A stretch of DNA of 64,000 nucleotides from Paenibacillus sp. BIC5C1 (GCF_032399705.1 NZ_CP135922.1:5642001-5706000); one strand, 5' to 3'. Positions 52,308 through 62,130 are shown, counted from the first letter of the stretch. Notes: a model not told the origin generated them from the letters alone. Program-made: numbers and translations.

Positions 52308-54062
52308 TTAGCAGCTTCCCGAATCTGTAACCTGTCCTGGACGGGGCAAGTCAGCACGTAAATAAGATGCGGATGCCGGCGGAAAAATCTCCGGTGCAGG
52401 TGTCGCTGTATCCTCCGCAAGGTTGATTTGTTTAGCTTGCTCCTCATTAGGCACCCAGTCAAATACTTCTCGGAATACGTCTTCAACGGTATCGACCGGG
52501 ATAACCCGTAAGCCATCCAGATTTTCAAAAATGGACTGCCAGTTCTCTGCAGGGATTATGACTGTCTTAGCACCTGCCTGGAATGCAGCCTCCACTTTGG
52601 CGAGTACACCGCCGATCGGTTTTACCCGGCCATGAATACTGATCTCGCCAGTCATCGCTGTCTCATGGTCAATCGGGCGCCCCTGGATGGCTGATGTAAT
52701 GGCAGTTGCCATAGCAATCCCGGCAGATGGGCCATCAATTGGCGTTCCACCTGGGAAGTTGACGTGTAAATCATAATCATTAGGACGAATACCCATGGCC
52801 TTTAATACGGTTAACACATTTTCAACCGAGCCTTTAGCCATGCTTTTTCGCCGGAGAGTGCGCGAACCGCCTCCAATCTCTTCCTCATCCACAACTCCTG
52901 TAATGTTAATCCGTCCCTGATCTCGTAGAGCCGGAACAGCAGATACTTCGATCTCCAAAATGGTGCCCATATTCGGTCCATATACGGCCAAGCCATTCAC
53001 AAAACCGATCTGTGGCCGCAAAGGTACCTTGCGATCTGGCCGGGGTTGAATCTGGCTGCTGCCAGCGACCCATTCCACATCCGATGCCTGCAGCGTTTCA
53101 CGTTTTTCAGTCAACGCTAGCCCAGCAGCGAGCTGAATGATATTGACCGCTTCACGGCCATTGGTTGCATAGCGTTTAACCACATCAACTGCTTCTGGAC
53201 ATGGACTGAATCCGATTTTCTGAACGGCATCTTCCGCGATTTGTCCAATCTCTTCGGGCAGCAATGGACGGAAATAGACCTCCATGCACCGCGAGCGTAA
53301 GGCTGGAGGCAGTTCATGGGGCGAACGAGTCGTCGCTCCGACCAGACGAAAATCAGCTGGCAGACCATTTTGAAAAATATCGTGGATATAAGCAGGAGTA
53401 TGCGTGTCTTCCGAGTTATAGTACGCACTTTCCAAAAAGACCTTGCGATCCTCCAACACTTTCAGCAGTTTATTCATTTGAATGGAATGCAATTCACCAA
53501 TCTCATCAATAAAAAGCATCCCTCCATGCGCTTTCGTAACGGCACCGGGTTTCGGCTGAGGAATACCAGCTACGCCCATCGCTCCTGCTCCCTGATAGAT
53601 CGGATCATGCACTGAACCAATCAAAGGGTCAGCAATACCCCGTTCATCAAAACGCGCCGTCGTGGCGTCGAGTTCCGTGAATTTGGCGTCAGCCTTGAAA
53701 GGAGATGATGGATTCTTTTTGGCTTCTTCCAAAACCACCCTTGCCGCAGCTGTTTTCCCTACCCCTGGGGGGCCATATATAATGACATGCTGTGGGTTAG
53801 CACTGCATAGCGCTGCTTTAAGGGCGCGGAGTCCGTCTTTTTGCCCTACAATATCATTAATGGTTGCCGGACGTGTCTTTTCTGCCAAGGGCTTAGTGAG
53901 TGAAATAGAGCGCAACTTCCGCAGCTTCTCCAGTTCCTTGCGGGATTCACGCTCCACCGCACCGCGATTCGTTTTCTGACCACGAAGCAAATTCCAGAAA
54001 TACAAACCGATCACCACACCAAAAAATAACTGAATCATCATTATGACCATACCAAATTCCAT
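52308..54062 (-). CDS. lonB: LonB sporulation-associated Lon-like protease
   Basis: Lon-type protease of spore formers; in B. subtilis made under sigma-F in the forespore. It has 584 residues: an N-terminal membrane segment (about 5-26, MIQLFFGVVIGLYFWNLL), AAA+ domain with [18 protein letters not shown] and MLFIDEIGELH, and the Lon protease domain with IDGPSAGIAMATAI and GGVLAKVEAAFQAG. It lacks the large N-terminal domain of LonA. The C-terminal tail (about 545-584) is poorly conserved. Gene order lonB-lonA is as in B. subtilis. Confidence 0.95.
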   Translation of the reverse strand: MEFGMVIMMIQLFFGVVIGLYFWNLLRGQKTNRGAVERESRKELEKLRKLRSISLTKPLAEKTRPATINDIVGQKDGLRALKAALCSANPQHVIIYGPPGVGKTAAARVVLEEAKKNPSSPFKADAKFTELDATTARFDERGIADPLIGSVHDPIYQGAGAMGVAGIPQPKPGAVTKAHGGMLFIDEIGELHSIQMNKLLKVLEDRKVFLESAYYNSEDTHTPAYIHDIFQNGLPADFRLVGATTRSPHELPPALRSRCMEVYFRPLLPEEIGQIAEDAVQKIGFSPCPEAVDVVKRYATNGREAVNIIQLAAGLALTEKRETLQASDVEWVAGSSQIQPRPDRKVPLRPQIGFVNGLAVYGPNMGTILEIEVSAVPALRDQGRINITGVVDEEEIGGGSRTLRRKSMAKGSVENVLTVLKAMGIRPNDYDLHVNFPGGTPIDGPSAGIAMATAITSAIQGRPIDHETAMTGEISIHGRVKPIGGVLAKVEAAFQAGAKTVIIPAENWQSIFENLDGLRVIPVDTVEDVFREVFDWVPNEEQAKQINLAEDTATPAPEIFPPASASYLRADLPRPGQVTDSGSC

Positions 54063-54176
54063 GTCTCAACATCCTCCTGTTCTATCCCTATTCTCATATG
54101 AGATCATGCTAATACTTGGTAGTATAGCCTTTTCACCGAGACGTAAACGGGTGATCAGGAAATTGTATGTTTGAGA

Positions 54177-54210
54177 ACAAAAAACAGCCCGTCATTGCTG
54201 ACGGACTGTT
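54177..54210 (-). terminator. Terminator after ispG
   Basis: AACAGTCCGTCA-GCAA-TGACGGGCTGTT followed by TTTTG on the minus strand, about 25 bp after ispG. Confidence 0.85.
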
Positions 54211-54233
54211 ACAAAATGATATATATATATCAA

Positions 54234-55331
54234 TCAGTGCGAGCGGCCAGGGATAACTCCCGTCGTTTCATAGGACTCCACGATTTTGTCGATCTCTTTT
54301 TTCAATTCCTCAACCATAATTTCTTCCGGAACTTTACGGATCATTTTACCATGACGGAACAACAAGCCTTCTCCACGTGCACCGGCAATACCGATATCCG
54401 CTTCCTTCGCTTCACCCGGACCGTTAACGGCACAACCCAACACCGATACTTTGATCGGCACCTTGAGTTTGGAGATATACTCTTCCACTTCATTCGCAAT
54501 GGAGAACAGATCGATATCCAAACGCCCACAGGTAGGACAGGAAATCAACGTAGCTGCATTGGAAATCAGACCAAAGGTTTTGAGCAGGTCACGAGCGACC
54601 TTGATTTCCTCAACCGGGTCTGCACTAAGCGATATCCGCATCGTCGAACCAATACCCATCGATAACAAGGCACCCATACCGGCAGAACTTTTGATTGTAC
54701 CAGAGAACAACGTACCCGCTTCAGTAATACCCAGATGCAACGGATATTTGATGATTTCAGCCGCTTTGGAATAAGCCTCGATCGCCATCGGTACATCCGA
54801 TGCTTTGAGAGACACGATAATATCGTGAAAATCCAATTCTTCGAGAATACCAATGTGATAAAGTGCACTTTCTACCATAGCATCAGCTGTTGGGTAACCA
54901 TATTTCTCAAGCAAATGATTTTCCAGAGATCCTGCGTTTACTCCGATTCGAATCGGAATACCCTTCTCTTTACAAGCTTTGACGACTTCCTCTACTTTGG
55001 CACGTTTACCGATATTGCCGGGATTAATCCGTACTTTATCGATGCCGTTCTCAATCGCAAGGAGCGCCAGTTTATAATTAAAATGGATGTCCGCTACGAG
55101 CGGAATATGAATCCGTTTTTTGATTTCCTTGATGGCTGCTGCAGCTTCCTCATTGTTCACTGTTACACGCACCACTTGGCAGCCTGCTTCTTCCAAACGC
55201 AAAATCTCTGCCACGGTTGCCTCAACATCTGCCGTTTTCGTTGTACACATGCTCTGGATGATGACCTCGTTGCTGCCACCAATCGTTAAGTTACCCACTT
55301 TTACGGGTCGTGTATCTTGTCTTAAAAACAT
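54234..55331 (-). CDS. ispG: 4-hydroxy-3-methylbut-2-enyl diphosphate synthase (IspG)
   Basis: Fe4S4 enzyme of the MEP isoprenoid pathway. From the ATG at 55331 it has 365 residues: a TIM barrel with [17 protein letters not shown] at the N-terminus and cluster-binding cysteines in SCPTCGR and [14 protein letters not shown]. The frame is open to 55415, but GGGGAGAG precedes this ATG and the family starts nearby. Its location between clpX and lonB is an insertion compared with B. subtilis. Confidence 0.95.
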   Translation of the reverse strand: MFLRQDTRPVKVGNLTIGGSNEVIIQSMCTTKTADVEATVAEILRLEEAGCQVVRVTVNNEEAAAAIKEIKKRIHIPLVADIHFNYKLALLAIENGIDKVRINPGNIGKRAKVEEVVKACKEKGIPIRIGVNAGSLENHLLEKYGYPTADAMVESALYHIGILEELDFHDIIVSLKASDVPMAIEAYSKAAEIIKYPLHLGITEAGTLFSGTIKSSAGMGALLSMGIGSTMRISLSADPVEEIKVARDLLKTFGLISNAATLISCPTCGRLDIDLFSIANEVEEYISKLKVPIKVSVLGCAVNGPGEAKEADIGIAGARGEGLLFRHGKMIRKVPEEIMVEELKKEIDKIVESYETTGVIPGRSH

Positions 55332-55454
55332 GAGTGATTTCTCTCCCCACAACGTCAAAGCTCCACCCTGACAGAGACATGAATTCGCCTTCTGCCAGGA
55401 GTGGAGAACTGACAAGTCTATATTTCAGTGTTGAAACGGAATATTCACCTGTAG

Positions 55455-56708
55455 TTAGGCACTTTCTTCCTGCTTGTCGTCCTTGGATTGGCTCAGTTCA
55501 GGCACGACTCTCTTCTCAACGACCTCTTCGGTAATGACACAGTTCGTAACATCATCACGGGAAGGCACTTCGTACATAATCTCAAGCATAATGCCCTCGA
55601 TAATTGCGCGCAGTCCACGTGCACCCGTGTTACGTTTAATGGCTTCTTTCGCAATCGCAAGCAATGCGCCTGGTTCGAACACCAAATTTACATTATCCAG
55701 TTCAAGCAATTTTTGGTATTGTTTCGTAAGCGCATTTTTTGGTTCGGACAGAATCCGTACCAATGTATCTTCGTCCAGCGGCTCCAAAGTGGAGATAACT
55801 GGCAAACGGCCTACAAACTCCGGAATCAAACCGAATTTCAGCAAGTCTTCCGGCAATACCATACCCAGATATTCACCTGGTTTAAGATCTTTTTGTTCCG
55901 CAACGGTGTTAAAGCCGATAACTTTTTTACCGATCCGGCGTTTGATCATTTGCTCCAGACCATCAAAGGCACCGCCACAAATGAACAAAATGTTGGTGGT
56001 ATCAATCTGGATGAATTCCTGATGAGGATGCTTACGACCACCTTGTGGTGGTACAGAAGCTACAGTTCCTTCCAGAATTTTAAGGAGCGCCTGTTGGACA
56101 CCTTCACCCGATACATCACGTGTAATGGATGGGTTCTCGGATTTACGCGCTACTTTATCAATTTCATCGATATAAATAATGCCGCGCTCTGCTTTTTCCA
56201 CATCATAATCAGCAGCTTGAATCAGCTTGAGCAGAATGTTCTCTACATCTTCGCCGACATAACCTGCTTCAGTCAATGAAGTTGCATCAGCAATAGCAAA
56301 AGGAACATTAAGGATTTTAGCCATCGTTTGCGCAAGCAACGTTTTACCAGAACCCGTAGGCCCTAACAGCAAAATGTTACTTTTTTGCAATTCAACATCC
56401 TCAATCTTACTTTGCGTGTTGATCCGTTTATAGTGGTTATAAACCGCTACAGACAAAGATTTCTTTGCCTGATCCTGTCCAATGACATATTGGTCTAGAA
56501 TATCACGGATTTCTTTCGGTTTTGGAATATCTTTGAGGTCCAGTTCTTCGTCATGACCGAGCTCTTCCTCAACGATTTCAGTGCACAGTTCGATACATTC
56601 ATCACAAATGTAAACGCCTGGTCCAGCGACCAGCTTGCGCACCTGTTCCTGAGATTTACCGCAAAAAGAGCATTTCAGTTGCCCTTTCTCATCGTTAAAT
56701 TTAAACAT
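55455..56708 (-). CDS. clpX: ClpX ATPase subunit of ClpXP
   Basis: AAA+ unfoldase that feeds ClpP. It has 417 residues: the zinc-binding domain [14 protein letters not shown] with CDECIELC (about 14-40), Walker [19 protein letters not shown] (about 114-131), Walker [13 protein letters not shown], and the IGF loop IGFNTVAEQ for ClpP docking. It follows clpP by 12 bp, so ClpX and ClpP are cotranscribed here; in B. subtilis clpP is elsewhere. Confidence 0.98.
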   Translation of the reverse strand: MFKFNDEKGQLKCSFCGKSQEQVRKLVAGPGVYICDECIELCTEIVEEELGHDEELDLKDIPKPKEIRDILDQYVIGQDQAKKSLSVAVYNHYKRINTQSKIEDVELQKSNILLLGPTGSGKTLLAQTMAKILNVPFAIADATSLTEAGYVGEDVENILLKLIQAADYDVEKAERGIIYIDEIDKVARKSENPSITRDVSGEGVQQALLKILEGTVASVPPQGGRKHPHQEFIQIDTTNILFICGGAFDGLEQMIKRRIGKKVIGFNTVAEQKDLKPGEYLGMVLPEDLLKFGLIPEFVGRLPVISTLEPLDEDTLVRILSEPKNALTKQYQKLLELDNVNLVFEPGALLAIAKEAIKRNTGARGLRAIIEGIMLEIMYEVPSRDDVTNCVITEEVVEKRVVPELSQSKDDKQEESA

Positions 56709-56720
56709 GAAACCACCCCT

Positions 56721-57311
56721 TTAGGAATTGATCGGTCTGCTGAGCACCTGGTCAATAATGCCGTACGTTTTGGCTTCTTCAGCACTCATGAAAAAGTCAC
56801 GGTCTGTATCCCGCTCGATTTTCTCAAGGGGTTGACCTGTACGATCGACGTATATTTGATTCAGTTTCTGACGTGTTTTAATAATCCATTCTGCGTGAAT
56901 TTTGATATCCGCAGCCTGTCCTTGAACGCCGCCAAGCGGCTGATGAATCATTACTTCGCTGTTAGTCAGCGCATATCGTTTGCCAGGAGCACCGGCTGTC
57001 AGCAATAACGAGCCCATGCTTGCTGCCATACCTACGCAAATGGTCGATACATCCGGCTTGATATATTGCATCGTATCGTATATACCCATCCCTGCGGTGA
57101 CAGAACCACCAGGTGAATTAATGTACAAGCTGATATCCTTCTCAGGATCGTCGGCTGCCAAAAACAAAAGCTGCGCTATGACAAGATTGGCTACATCGTC
57201 ATCAATCGCACTGGTTAAAAAGATAATGCGATCCTTCAGCAAACGCGAATATATATCGTAAGACCGCTCGCCTCGATTGGTTTGTTCAACAACCATTGGC
57301 ACCAGACTCAT
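56721..57311 (-). CDS. clpP: ClpP serine protease subunit
   Basis: Proteolytic chamber of Clp proteases. It has 196 residues with the catalytic serine in [15 protein letters not shown] (about S98), histidine in [13 protein letters not shown] (about H123) and the aspartate in [11 protein letters not shown]. It heads the clpP-clpX unit with its own promoter (57374-57402). Bacillales often carry CtsR sites before clpP; no clear GGTCAAA tandem repeat was seen here. Confidence 0.97.
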   Translation of the reverse strand: MSLVPMVVEQTNRGERSYDIYSRLLKDRIIFLTSAIDDDVANLVIAQLLFLAADDPEKDISLYINSPGGSVTAGMGIYDTMQYIKPDVSTICVGMAASMGSLLLTAGAPGKRYALTNSEVMIHQPLGGVQGQAADIKIHAEWIIKTRQKLNQIYVDRTGQPLEKIERDTDRDFFMSAEEAKTYGIIDQVLSRPINS

Positions 57312-57623
57312 GAGACCAACCTCTTTTCTACATGTAATTAGACATAGGCTACCTGTAAAGCAAACCCAAATTCATTCTAACACGTTCCTGTGACAATGTC
57401 ATTTTTCACAAGTGGTGTCAAGAGGGAGTGAGTTTACTTTTTTGCCTGATCATATTTAACCATGTTTTCTATGTATGTGCAAATCGGAGCAATCCTATGC
57501 CGTTTCACCTTTTTTTATTTGCAGGAGAACCATAGGACGCTGGATATGCATAACCAATACCGCGACAATTTTCCATCCATATTATTACTGAATCATCTAT
57601 AAAATGGATGCCATAATTTAAAA
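57312..57623. other. Spacer between clpP and tig terminator
   Basis: About 310 bp. It holds the clpP promoter (57374-57402). The remainder is A/T-rich. A 23-codon frame starting with an ATG near 57570 (minus strand) has no ribosome-binding site and is not called. No further structure is supported. Confidence 0.6.
57374..57402 (-). promoter_or_regulatory. Promoter for clpP-clpX
   Basis: Minus strand -35 ATGACA (57397-57402), 17-bp spacer, -10 TAGAAT (57374-57379) with a TG at the extended position. About 60 bp before the clpP ATG. Confidence 0.6.
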
Positions 57624-57653
57624 ATAAGGCACGCAATGATTCACGTGCCTTAT
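57622..57653 (-). terminator. Terminator after tig
   Basis: ATAAGGCACG...CGTGCCTTAT followed by TTTTAAATT on the minus strand, 35 bp after the tig stop. Confidence 0.85.
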
Positions 57654-57688
57654 CGTTTATTCAGCTGCTCATTACATAACAGCTTGTC

Positions 57689-59029
57689 TTATTTTTCGTC
57701 AGCTTCTGCAGCAACTTCTTCAGCTGGAGCTTCAACAGCTTCAACGACTTTGCTGTTCTCAACGAGAACATCGATCGTTTTACGCAGTTTCACTTCGTCA
57801 CGAAGGCTGTCCAGGGAACCATTACCCTCGAGAATGCCACGAATCTCTTCAGCAGGACGCTTGTAAGACTCAGCCATTTTTTCGAGTTCTTGGTTAACTT
57901 CTTCGTCAGACACTTCGATGTTTTCAGCTTTACCAACTGCTTCAAGAACCAAGTTGTTGCGAACGCGTTTGGAAGCATCTTCCTGCATTTGTCCTCTCAG
58001 GTCAGCTTGTGTTTGACCAGAGAAGCTCAGGAACATTTCCAGGTTCATACCTTGGTTGCGAAGACGGTTGTCGAAATCACGCATCATGTTTTGTACTTCG
58101 CTGTCAACCATTGCAGAAGGAATGTCCACTTCAGCATTTTCAGCCACTTTTTCTACAACAGCATTTTCTTGAGCTGCTTTGGCTTCGTCTGCTTTACGGG
58201 ATTCCAATTGTTTTTTCAGATCAGCTTTGTACTCTTCAAGCGTATCGAATTCACTAACATCTTTAGCAAACTCGTCATCCAATTCAGGAAGTTGTTTACG
58301 TTTGATTTCATGTACTTTCACTTTGAATACCGCTTGTTTGCCAGCCAGTTCAGCTGCATGGTAGCTCTCTGGGAAAGTCACTTCAACGTCTTTGAAGTCG
58401 CCTGTGGACAGACCCACAACTTGCTCTTCAAATCCTGGGATGAACGTGTTGGAACCAAGTTCCAAAGAATAACGCTCAGCTTGTCCGCCTTCGAACGGTA
58501 CACCATCAACGGAACCGTCAAAGTCGATTACAGCAACGTCGCCGTTTTGTGCAGCACCTTCGTCGATAACAACGAGTTCTGCGTGACGTTGTTGAAGACG
58601 CTCGAGCTCTTCAGTCACTTCAACATCAGTTACTTCGTGTTTGGCTACAGCAACTTCAACGCCTTTGTAGTCACCCAGTGTAACTTCTGGTTTAACAGTT
58701 ACTTTCGCTTTGAACTTGAATACTTGTCCTTTAGCGAATTGTTCGATATCTACATCAGGACGATCAACCGGGAAGATATCCGTTTGGTCGATTGCTTCTG
58801 TGTAAGCTTCAGGAAGCAAAATGTCAATTGCTTCTTGATACAAGCTTTCCACACCAAAACGAGCTTCGAAGATTGAACGTGGAACTTTACCTTTACGAAA
58901 TCCAGGTACGTTTGCTTGTTTAACTACTTTATTAAAAGCTTTGTCGAGTGCTGCAGTTACACGATCTGCACCCACTTCAACCTCAAGAACCCCAAGGTTC
59001 TTCTCTATCTTTTCCCAAGTTGCTTTCAT
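57689..59029 (-). CDS. tig: Trigger factor
   Basis: Ribosome-bound chaperone and prolyl isomerase. It has 446 residues: ribosome-binding domain with the loop VPGFRKGKVPRSIFE (about 40-54), FKBP-type domain (about 150-245), and the helical arms domain to the C-terminus. The last 25 residues are Glu/Ala-rich. The ATG follows GGAGGGG. Its own promoter and terminator make it monocistronic, directly upstream of clpP. Confidence 0.97.
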   Translation of the reverse strand: MKATWEKIEKNLGVLEVEVGADRVTAALDKAFNKVVKQANVPGFRKGKVPRSIFEARFGVESLYQEAIDILLPEAYTEAIDQTDIFPVDRPDVDIEQFAKGQVFKFKAKVTVKPEVTLGDYKGVEVAVAKHEVTDVEVTEELERLQQRHAELVVIDEGAAQNGDVAVIDFDGSVDGVPFEGGQAERYSLELGSNTFIPGFEEQVVGLSTGDFKDVEVTFPESYHAAELAGKQAVFKVKVHEIKRKQLPELDDEFAKDVSEFDTLEEYKADLKKQLESRKADEAKAAQENAVVEKVAENAEVDIPSAMVDSEVQNMMRDFDNRLRNQGMNLEMFLSFSGQTQADLRGQMQEDASKRVRNNLVLEAVGKAENIEVSDEEVNQELEKMAESYKRPAEEIRGILEGNGSLDSLRDEVKLRKTIDVLVENSKVVEAVEAPAEEVAAEADEK

Positions 59030-59093
59030 TGTATACTTTCCCCTCCAAAATTCGCATGTTCACGTAGGCAATCACGTACAAAATAACCATTTT

Positions 59094-59122
59094 AGTATAA
59101 ACAAGATTAGATTCTTTTTCAA
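59094..59122 (-). promoter_or_regulatory. Promoter for tig
   Basis: Minus strand -35 TTGAAA (59117-59122), 17-bp spacer, -10 TATACT (59094-59099), about 65 bp before the tig ATG. Confidence 0.75.
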
Positions 59123-59164
59123 GGGGAATCCCTTGATACGGTTTGAGGAAAACGTTTCCGGCTC

Positions 59165-60100
59165 CTATTGACCGTCCAAACCGGCAGAAACAAACTGCTT
59201 CATCGATCGATATGCTTGCTCCAGACGAAAGCGCATCGCCCCTGTCACAGCATACATTGAGCGAGTATCTTCCTCGTCATGCGAACCGCCCAGACTGTCT
59301 GCAACGGTCATATGTAGAGCGGCTGCCCATATATCTGTCATGGAATCATTTTCTTCCAACATGGACATGTAATCACGTGTTCCGTACACGGCCATGACAT
59401 ATTGAATCCACAGTTCTTGTGCAAAATAAAAGAGTGTAGGTTCATGAACCTCAGTCTGATCTGCCACCCTTTCAAGAATCTGAACAATCTGAATCGGGAA
59501 ATCCTCAGGTCTAAGTGGAACCGTATCAATCTCCACTTCAACAGGTTCTTCCCCACGAGTAAACGCAATAATGCCTTGAACACCTCGGCGTCGTAATGTC
59601 TGAAGCACACGGAACTGAAGTAAAGGATGCAGTGTCTTGTCTTTGAGCCAACCGGTAAGCGAATCATCAATTTCTGGCCGATCGAGATATGCAAGCTGCT
59701 CCAGCGCCAGCATCGTTTGTTCAGATAAAGGTTCCTCCATCACGGTACGAAGAAGTTTATCAGCATAGCCGTCATCCTGCTCAAGTTTGGATCGGGCATG
59801 TTGACGTGCCATGTCCTCTTCGCTGATTTCCTCTTCCTCCCGCTCTTCACGAACCTCGGGTAAATCTTCCCCATAATGAGGGAATGCAGCTTCGAGCCAT
59901 TCGAGCAACGCTCGCCATTCGTCGTAATGCCGTTCCTCCTGCCCTTGGCATTGCAGCAAAAAGCGAAGCAGGTCCATCGCTTCACCATAGCGTTCATTTT
60001 CTAGCATAACCGTCAATTGAATCTGGTAATAGTCCAGCGTCTTAGGAAACAGCACGATATTGTTACTGTGCTCGGTTTCCGGGGTCGTGGATTCCTTAAT
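59165..60100 (-). CDS. YsoA-like helical repeat protein of unknown function
   Basis: Position before tig matches ysoA of B. subtilis, a TPR-like protein of unknown function. From 60100 it has 311 residues, mostly helical, with an acidic stretch (EVREEREEEEISEEDMA) and Leu-rich helices suggestive of TPR-like repeats; no catalytic motif is seen. The start is odd. The frame is open to a TTG at 60142 that lacks a ribosome-binding site, whereas AGAGGAGG lies seven bases before an in-frame ATT at 60100. The site sits in AGGAG-GTG-CTCCT, which can fold on itself. ATT initiation is possible; otherwise the TTG at 60142 gives 325 residues. Confidence 0.75.
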   Translation of the reverse strand: MKESTTPETEHSNNIVLFPKTLDYYQIQLTVMLENERYGEAMDLLRFLLQCQGQEERHYDEWRALLEWLEAAFPHYGEDLPEVREEREEEEISEEDMARQHARSKLEQDDGYADKLLRTVMEEPLSEQTMLALEQLAYLDRPEIDDSLTGWLKDKTLHPLLQFRVLQTLRRRGVQGIIAFTRGEEPVEVEIDTVPLRPEDFPIQIVQILERVADQTEVHEPTLFYFAQELWIQYVMAVYGTRDYMSMLEENDSMTDIWAAALHMTVADSLGGSHDEEDTRSMYAVTGAMRFRLEQAYRSMKQFVSAGLDGQ

Positions 60101-60332
60101 AGGAGCACCTCCTCTGTATCCTGAATCTCCAGTCGCAATCAACCATAAATAGATGTATATTAAACGAAAGTCGATCTATTTTTTGAGTTCTTCTGATATT
60201 CTAACATAACCTTAATTATAATGAAAAAAACGTTACCGCCGCCAAATATCATATACGAAAAATAGTTTAAAATAAAATGTTTGATATTCATCATTATTTA
60301 TGATAAAATCAATTTTGCTTGAAAAAATCCAT

Positions 60333-60406
<74 letters not shown>

Positions 60407-60408
60407 TA

Positions 60409-60528
60409 GCAAAGAAAAAGCTTCCTTCGGGAAGCTTTTTTTTTGCGTTCTGGGGATGAGAACCCCGATGGTTCGTCGGAGCATAAGCTTCGGGAGGATT
60501 ACTTCGCAGTCTCGACTGCAAGGAGAGT
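60409..60528 (+). repeat. tRNA-associated element, Arg unit 1
   Basis: A 120-nt unit between two copies of the tRNA-Arg 3' end. It begins with a terminator hairpin (AAGCTTCC-TTCG-GGAAGCTT plus T-run, about 60414-60441) and GCGTTC. The core follows with GGGATGAGAA (60453-60462), GGTTCGTCGGAG (60470-60481), CTTCGCAGTCTCGA (60502-60515) and GAGAGTATCCC (60523-60533). GCAGT-CTCG-ACTGC (60506-60519) is a perfect hairpin. The same four blocks occur in the tRNA-Glu element at 3273-3371. Translations of this stretch are not real genes. Confidence 0.88.
60414..60441 (+). terminator. Terminator of tRNA-Arg (first of three)
   Basis: AAAAAGCTTCC-TTCG-GGAAGCTTTTTTTT directly after the tRNA. Near-identical copies lie at about 60552-60577 and 60686-60712 in the following repeat units. 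Confidence 0.92.
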
Positions 60529-60545
60529 ATCCCTCCTGGGACGTA
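60529..60545 (+). repeat. 17-bp tRNA-Arg 3' end, orphan copy 2
   Basis: Exact copy of 60392-60408, 137 bp downstream. Confidence 0.95.
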
Positions 60546-60662
60546 TTAAAGAAAAGCTTCCTTCGGGAAGCTTTTTTTGCGTTCCGGGGATGAGAACCCC
60601 GATGGTTCGTCGGAGCCTAAGCTTCGGGAGCACAACTTCGCAGTCTCGACTGCAAGGAGAGT
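60546..60662 (+). repeat. tRNA-associated element, Arg unit 2
   Basis: A 117-nt near-copy of unit 1 with its own terminator hairpin and core blocks at 60587-60596, 60604-60615, 60636-60649 and 60657-60667. It differs from unit 1 by a few bases, mostly between the second and third blocks. Confidence 0.88.
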
Positions 60663-60679
60663 ATCCCTCCTGGGACGTA
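60663..60679 (+). repeat. 17-bp tRNA-Arg 3' end, orphan copy 3
   Basis: Exact copy of 60392-60408, 134 bp after copy 2. It is followed by a third terminator hairpin (about 60686-60712) and GCGTTCTAGGGATGA, the start of a third core that then breaks off near 60728. Confidence 0.93.
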
Positions 60680-60783
60680 TTAAAGAAAAGCTTCCTTCGG
60701 GAAGCTTTTTTTGCGTTCTAGGGATGATTAATACGTTAATCGGCTGATGTTGACACGGGATGTTATGCTTGTTTATGTATATG

Positions 60784-60803
60784 TATGTATCAAAGTATAC
60801 ATA
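60784..60803. promoter_or_regulatory. Operator-like palindrome before the MFS gene
   Basis: TATGTAT-CAAAGT-ATACATA, 7-bp arms. It lies just downstream of a promoter-like TTGACA (60751-60756) with TATGTA 18 bp on, and about 30 bp before the ATG. A repressor site here would block transcription. No regulator gene is adjacent in the window. Confidence 0.45.
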
Positions 60804-60832
60804 TTAGACAAATAAACTTTAGGAGATTTACC

Positions 60833-62065
60833 ATGCCATCATCTTTACATCAAAATGCCCCTGACCGCTCTGAAGTCGATAATTCATCGTCAGCATCCAT
60901 GAAACTTGGACTCTTGCTGGCAGGCATTATCGTTATCGCAGCAACCATGCGTTCACCTATTACGGCAACAGGTCCAATTGTGGAACTGATCCGTACAGAT
61001 ACAGGTATAAGTCATACGTTGGCAGGCTTGCTTACCTCTCTTCCTTTGCTTGCCTTCGCGGCAATCTCTCCGTTCGCCCCACAATTGGCGCGAAGATTCG
61101 GACTAGAAACCGCTCTGTTAACTGCCATAATTCTCGTGACTATAGGTGTATCCCTCCGGTTTATGCCCTCTGTTCCCGTTCTCTTTGCAGGAACAGCGAT
61201 CCTTGGATGTGGGATTGCCCTGAGCAACGTATTGCTGCCCAGTCTGATCAAAAGGGATTTCCCATTGCGAGTGGGACTCGTTACCGGACTTTATTCCGTG
61301 TCCATGAATATATGGGGCGCTATTGCCTCAGGAATCAGCGTCCCAGCTGCAGGCTTAACCTCCATGGGTTGGCACGCTTCACTGGGCATGTGGGCGATAC
61401 TGTCCATTCTAGCCCTGATTCTCTGGCTGCCTCACGTCCGATCTGGACGTCGCGGTGAAGTTTACGTGGCTTCGAGAACGGAAGCGAAGCCGGTTCGTCT
61501 TATTACCTCTCCCTTAGCCTGGTATGTCACATTGTTCATGGGACTGCAATCTTTAATTTTTTACACTACAATTACCTGGTTGCCCGAGGTTTTATCTGAT
61601 CAAGGTTTCAGTTCCTCTTCAGCAGGCTGGATGTTATCCCTGATGCAAATGGTTAGTGTACCAGTAACGTTCATCGTTCCCATTCTCGCTGGTCGAATGA
61701 AAGATCAACGTAAGTTGACAGCAATTACAGGGTCATGTCTGATTCTGGGATACGCATTCCTTTTAAGTGGTATTTCCTCGCTGGTAACCATTGGTGTTGC
61801 TTTAGCCGGCGTTGGAGCAGGGGCTTCGTTCGGACTTGTAACCATGTTTTTTGTACTGCGTACGTCCGATGCAAGACAGGCTGCGGGACTTTCAGGTATG
61901 GCTCAATCCTTTGGGTATATGCTGGCAGCTGTCGGACCTTTGCTGTTCGGCGTGCTTCATGATTGGACACAAGGATGGACCCTTCCCTTGCTAGTACAGG
62001 TTCTCCTTGCCATTGTATTACTAGTCGCAGGTATAAATGCCAGCAAGAATCGAGTGATCGGTTAG
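60833..62065 (+). CDS. MFS transporter, CynX/NimT-like
   Basis: A 410-residue major-facilitator protein with about 12 membrane segments. It starts in a hydrophilic tail (about 1-25), then has the CynX-type first helix LLAGIIVIAATMRSPITATGP, with RSP and TGP as in the cyanate/2-nitroimidazole transporter group. TM4 region [20 protein letters not shown] is conserved in that group. The ATG at 60833 follows TAGGAGATTTACC; the frame is open to 60785. It is monocistronic, with a palindromic upstream site and a strong terminator. No cyanase or nitroreductase gene is nearby, so the substrate is unknown. Confidence 0.85.
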   Translation: MPSSLHQNAPDRSEVDNSSSASMKLGLLLAGIIVIAATMRSPITATGPIVELIRTDTGISHTLAGLLTSLPLLAFAAISPFAPQLARRFGLETALLTAIILVTIGVSLRFMPSVPVLFAGTAILGCGIALSNVLLPSLIKRDFPLRVGLVTGLYSVSMNIWGAIASGISVPAAGLTSMGWHASLGMWAILSILALILWLPHVRSGRRGEVYVASRTEAKPVRLITSPLAWYVTLFMGLQSLIFYTTITWLPEVLSDQGFSSSSAGWMLSLMQMVSVPVTFIVPILAGRMKDQRKLTAITGSCLILGYAFLLSGISSLVTIGVALAGVGAGASFGLVTMFFVLRTSDARQAAGLSGMAQSFGYMLAAVGPLLFGVLHDWTQGWTLPLLVQVLLAIVLLVAGINASKNRVIG

Positions 62066-62072
62066 ATTAATT

Positions 62073-62130
62073 ACGCTCCCCTTATGAGTGACAGGCTAAC
62101 AAAACCTGTACTCATGAGAGGAGCGTTTTA
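62073..62130 (+). terminator. Terminator after the MFS gene
   Basis: ACGCTCC...GGAGCGT outer stem with an inner ACAGG...CCTGT stem, followed by TTTTATTATT. Confidence 0.8.

Noticed and set aside
57375..57440. CtsR operator before clpP
   Set aside because: The expected tandem GGTCAAA heptads could not be found on either strand.
57501..57572. Short frame with a Gly/Tyr/Ala-rich peptide (minus strand) between tig and clpP
   Set aside because: No ribosome-binding site, no promoter or terminator of its own, and only 23 codons; composition alone is not evidence.
60443..60721. A 92-codon frame across the tRNA-Arg repeat array
   Set aside because: It is produced by the tandem repeat and crosses terminators and tRNA 3' end copies. 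Repeated peptide segments simply mirror the DNA repeat.
60409..60730. CRISPR array
   Set aside because: Units are 134-137 bp with nearly identical interiors, not short repeats with unique spacers, and no cas genes are present.
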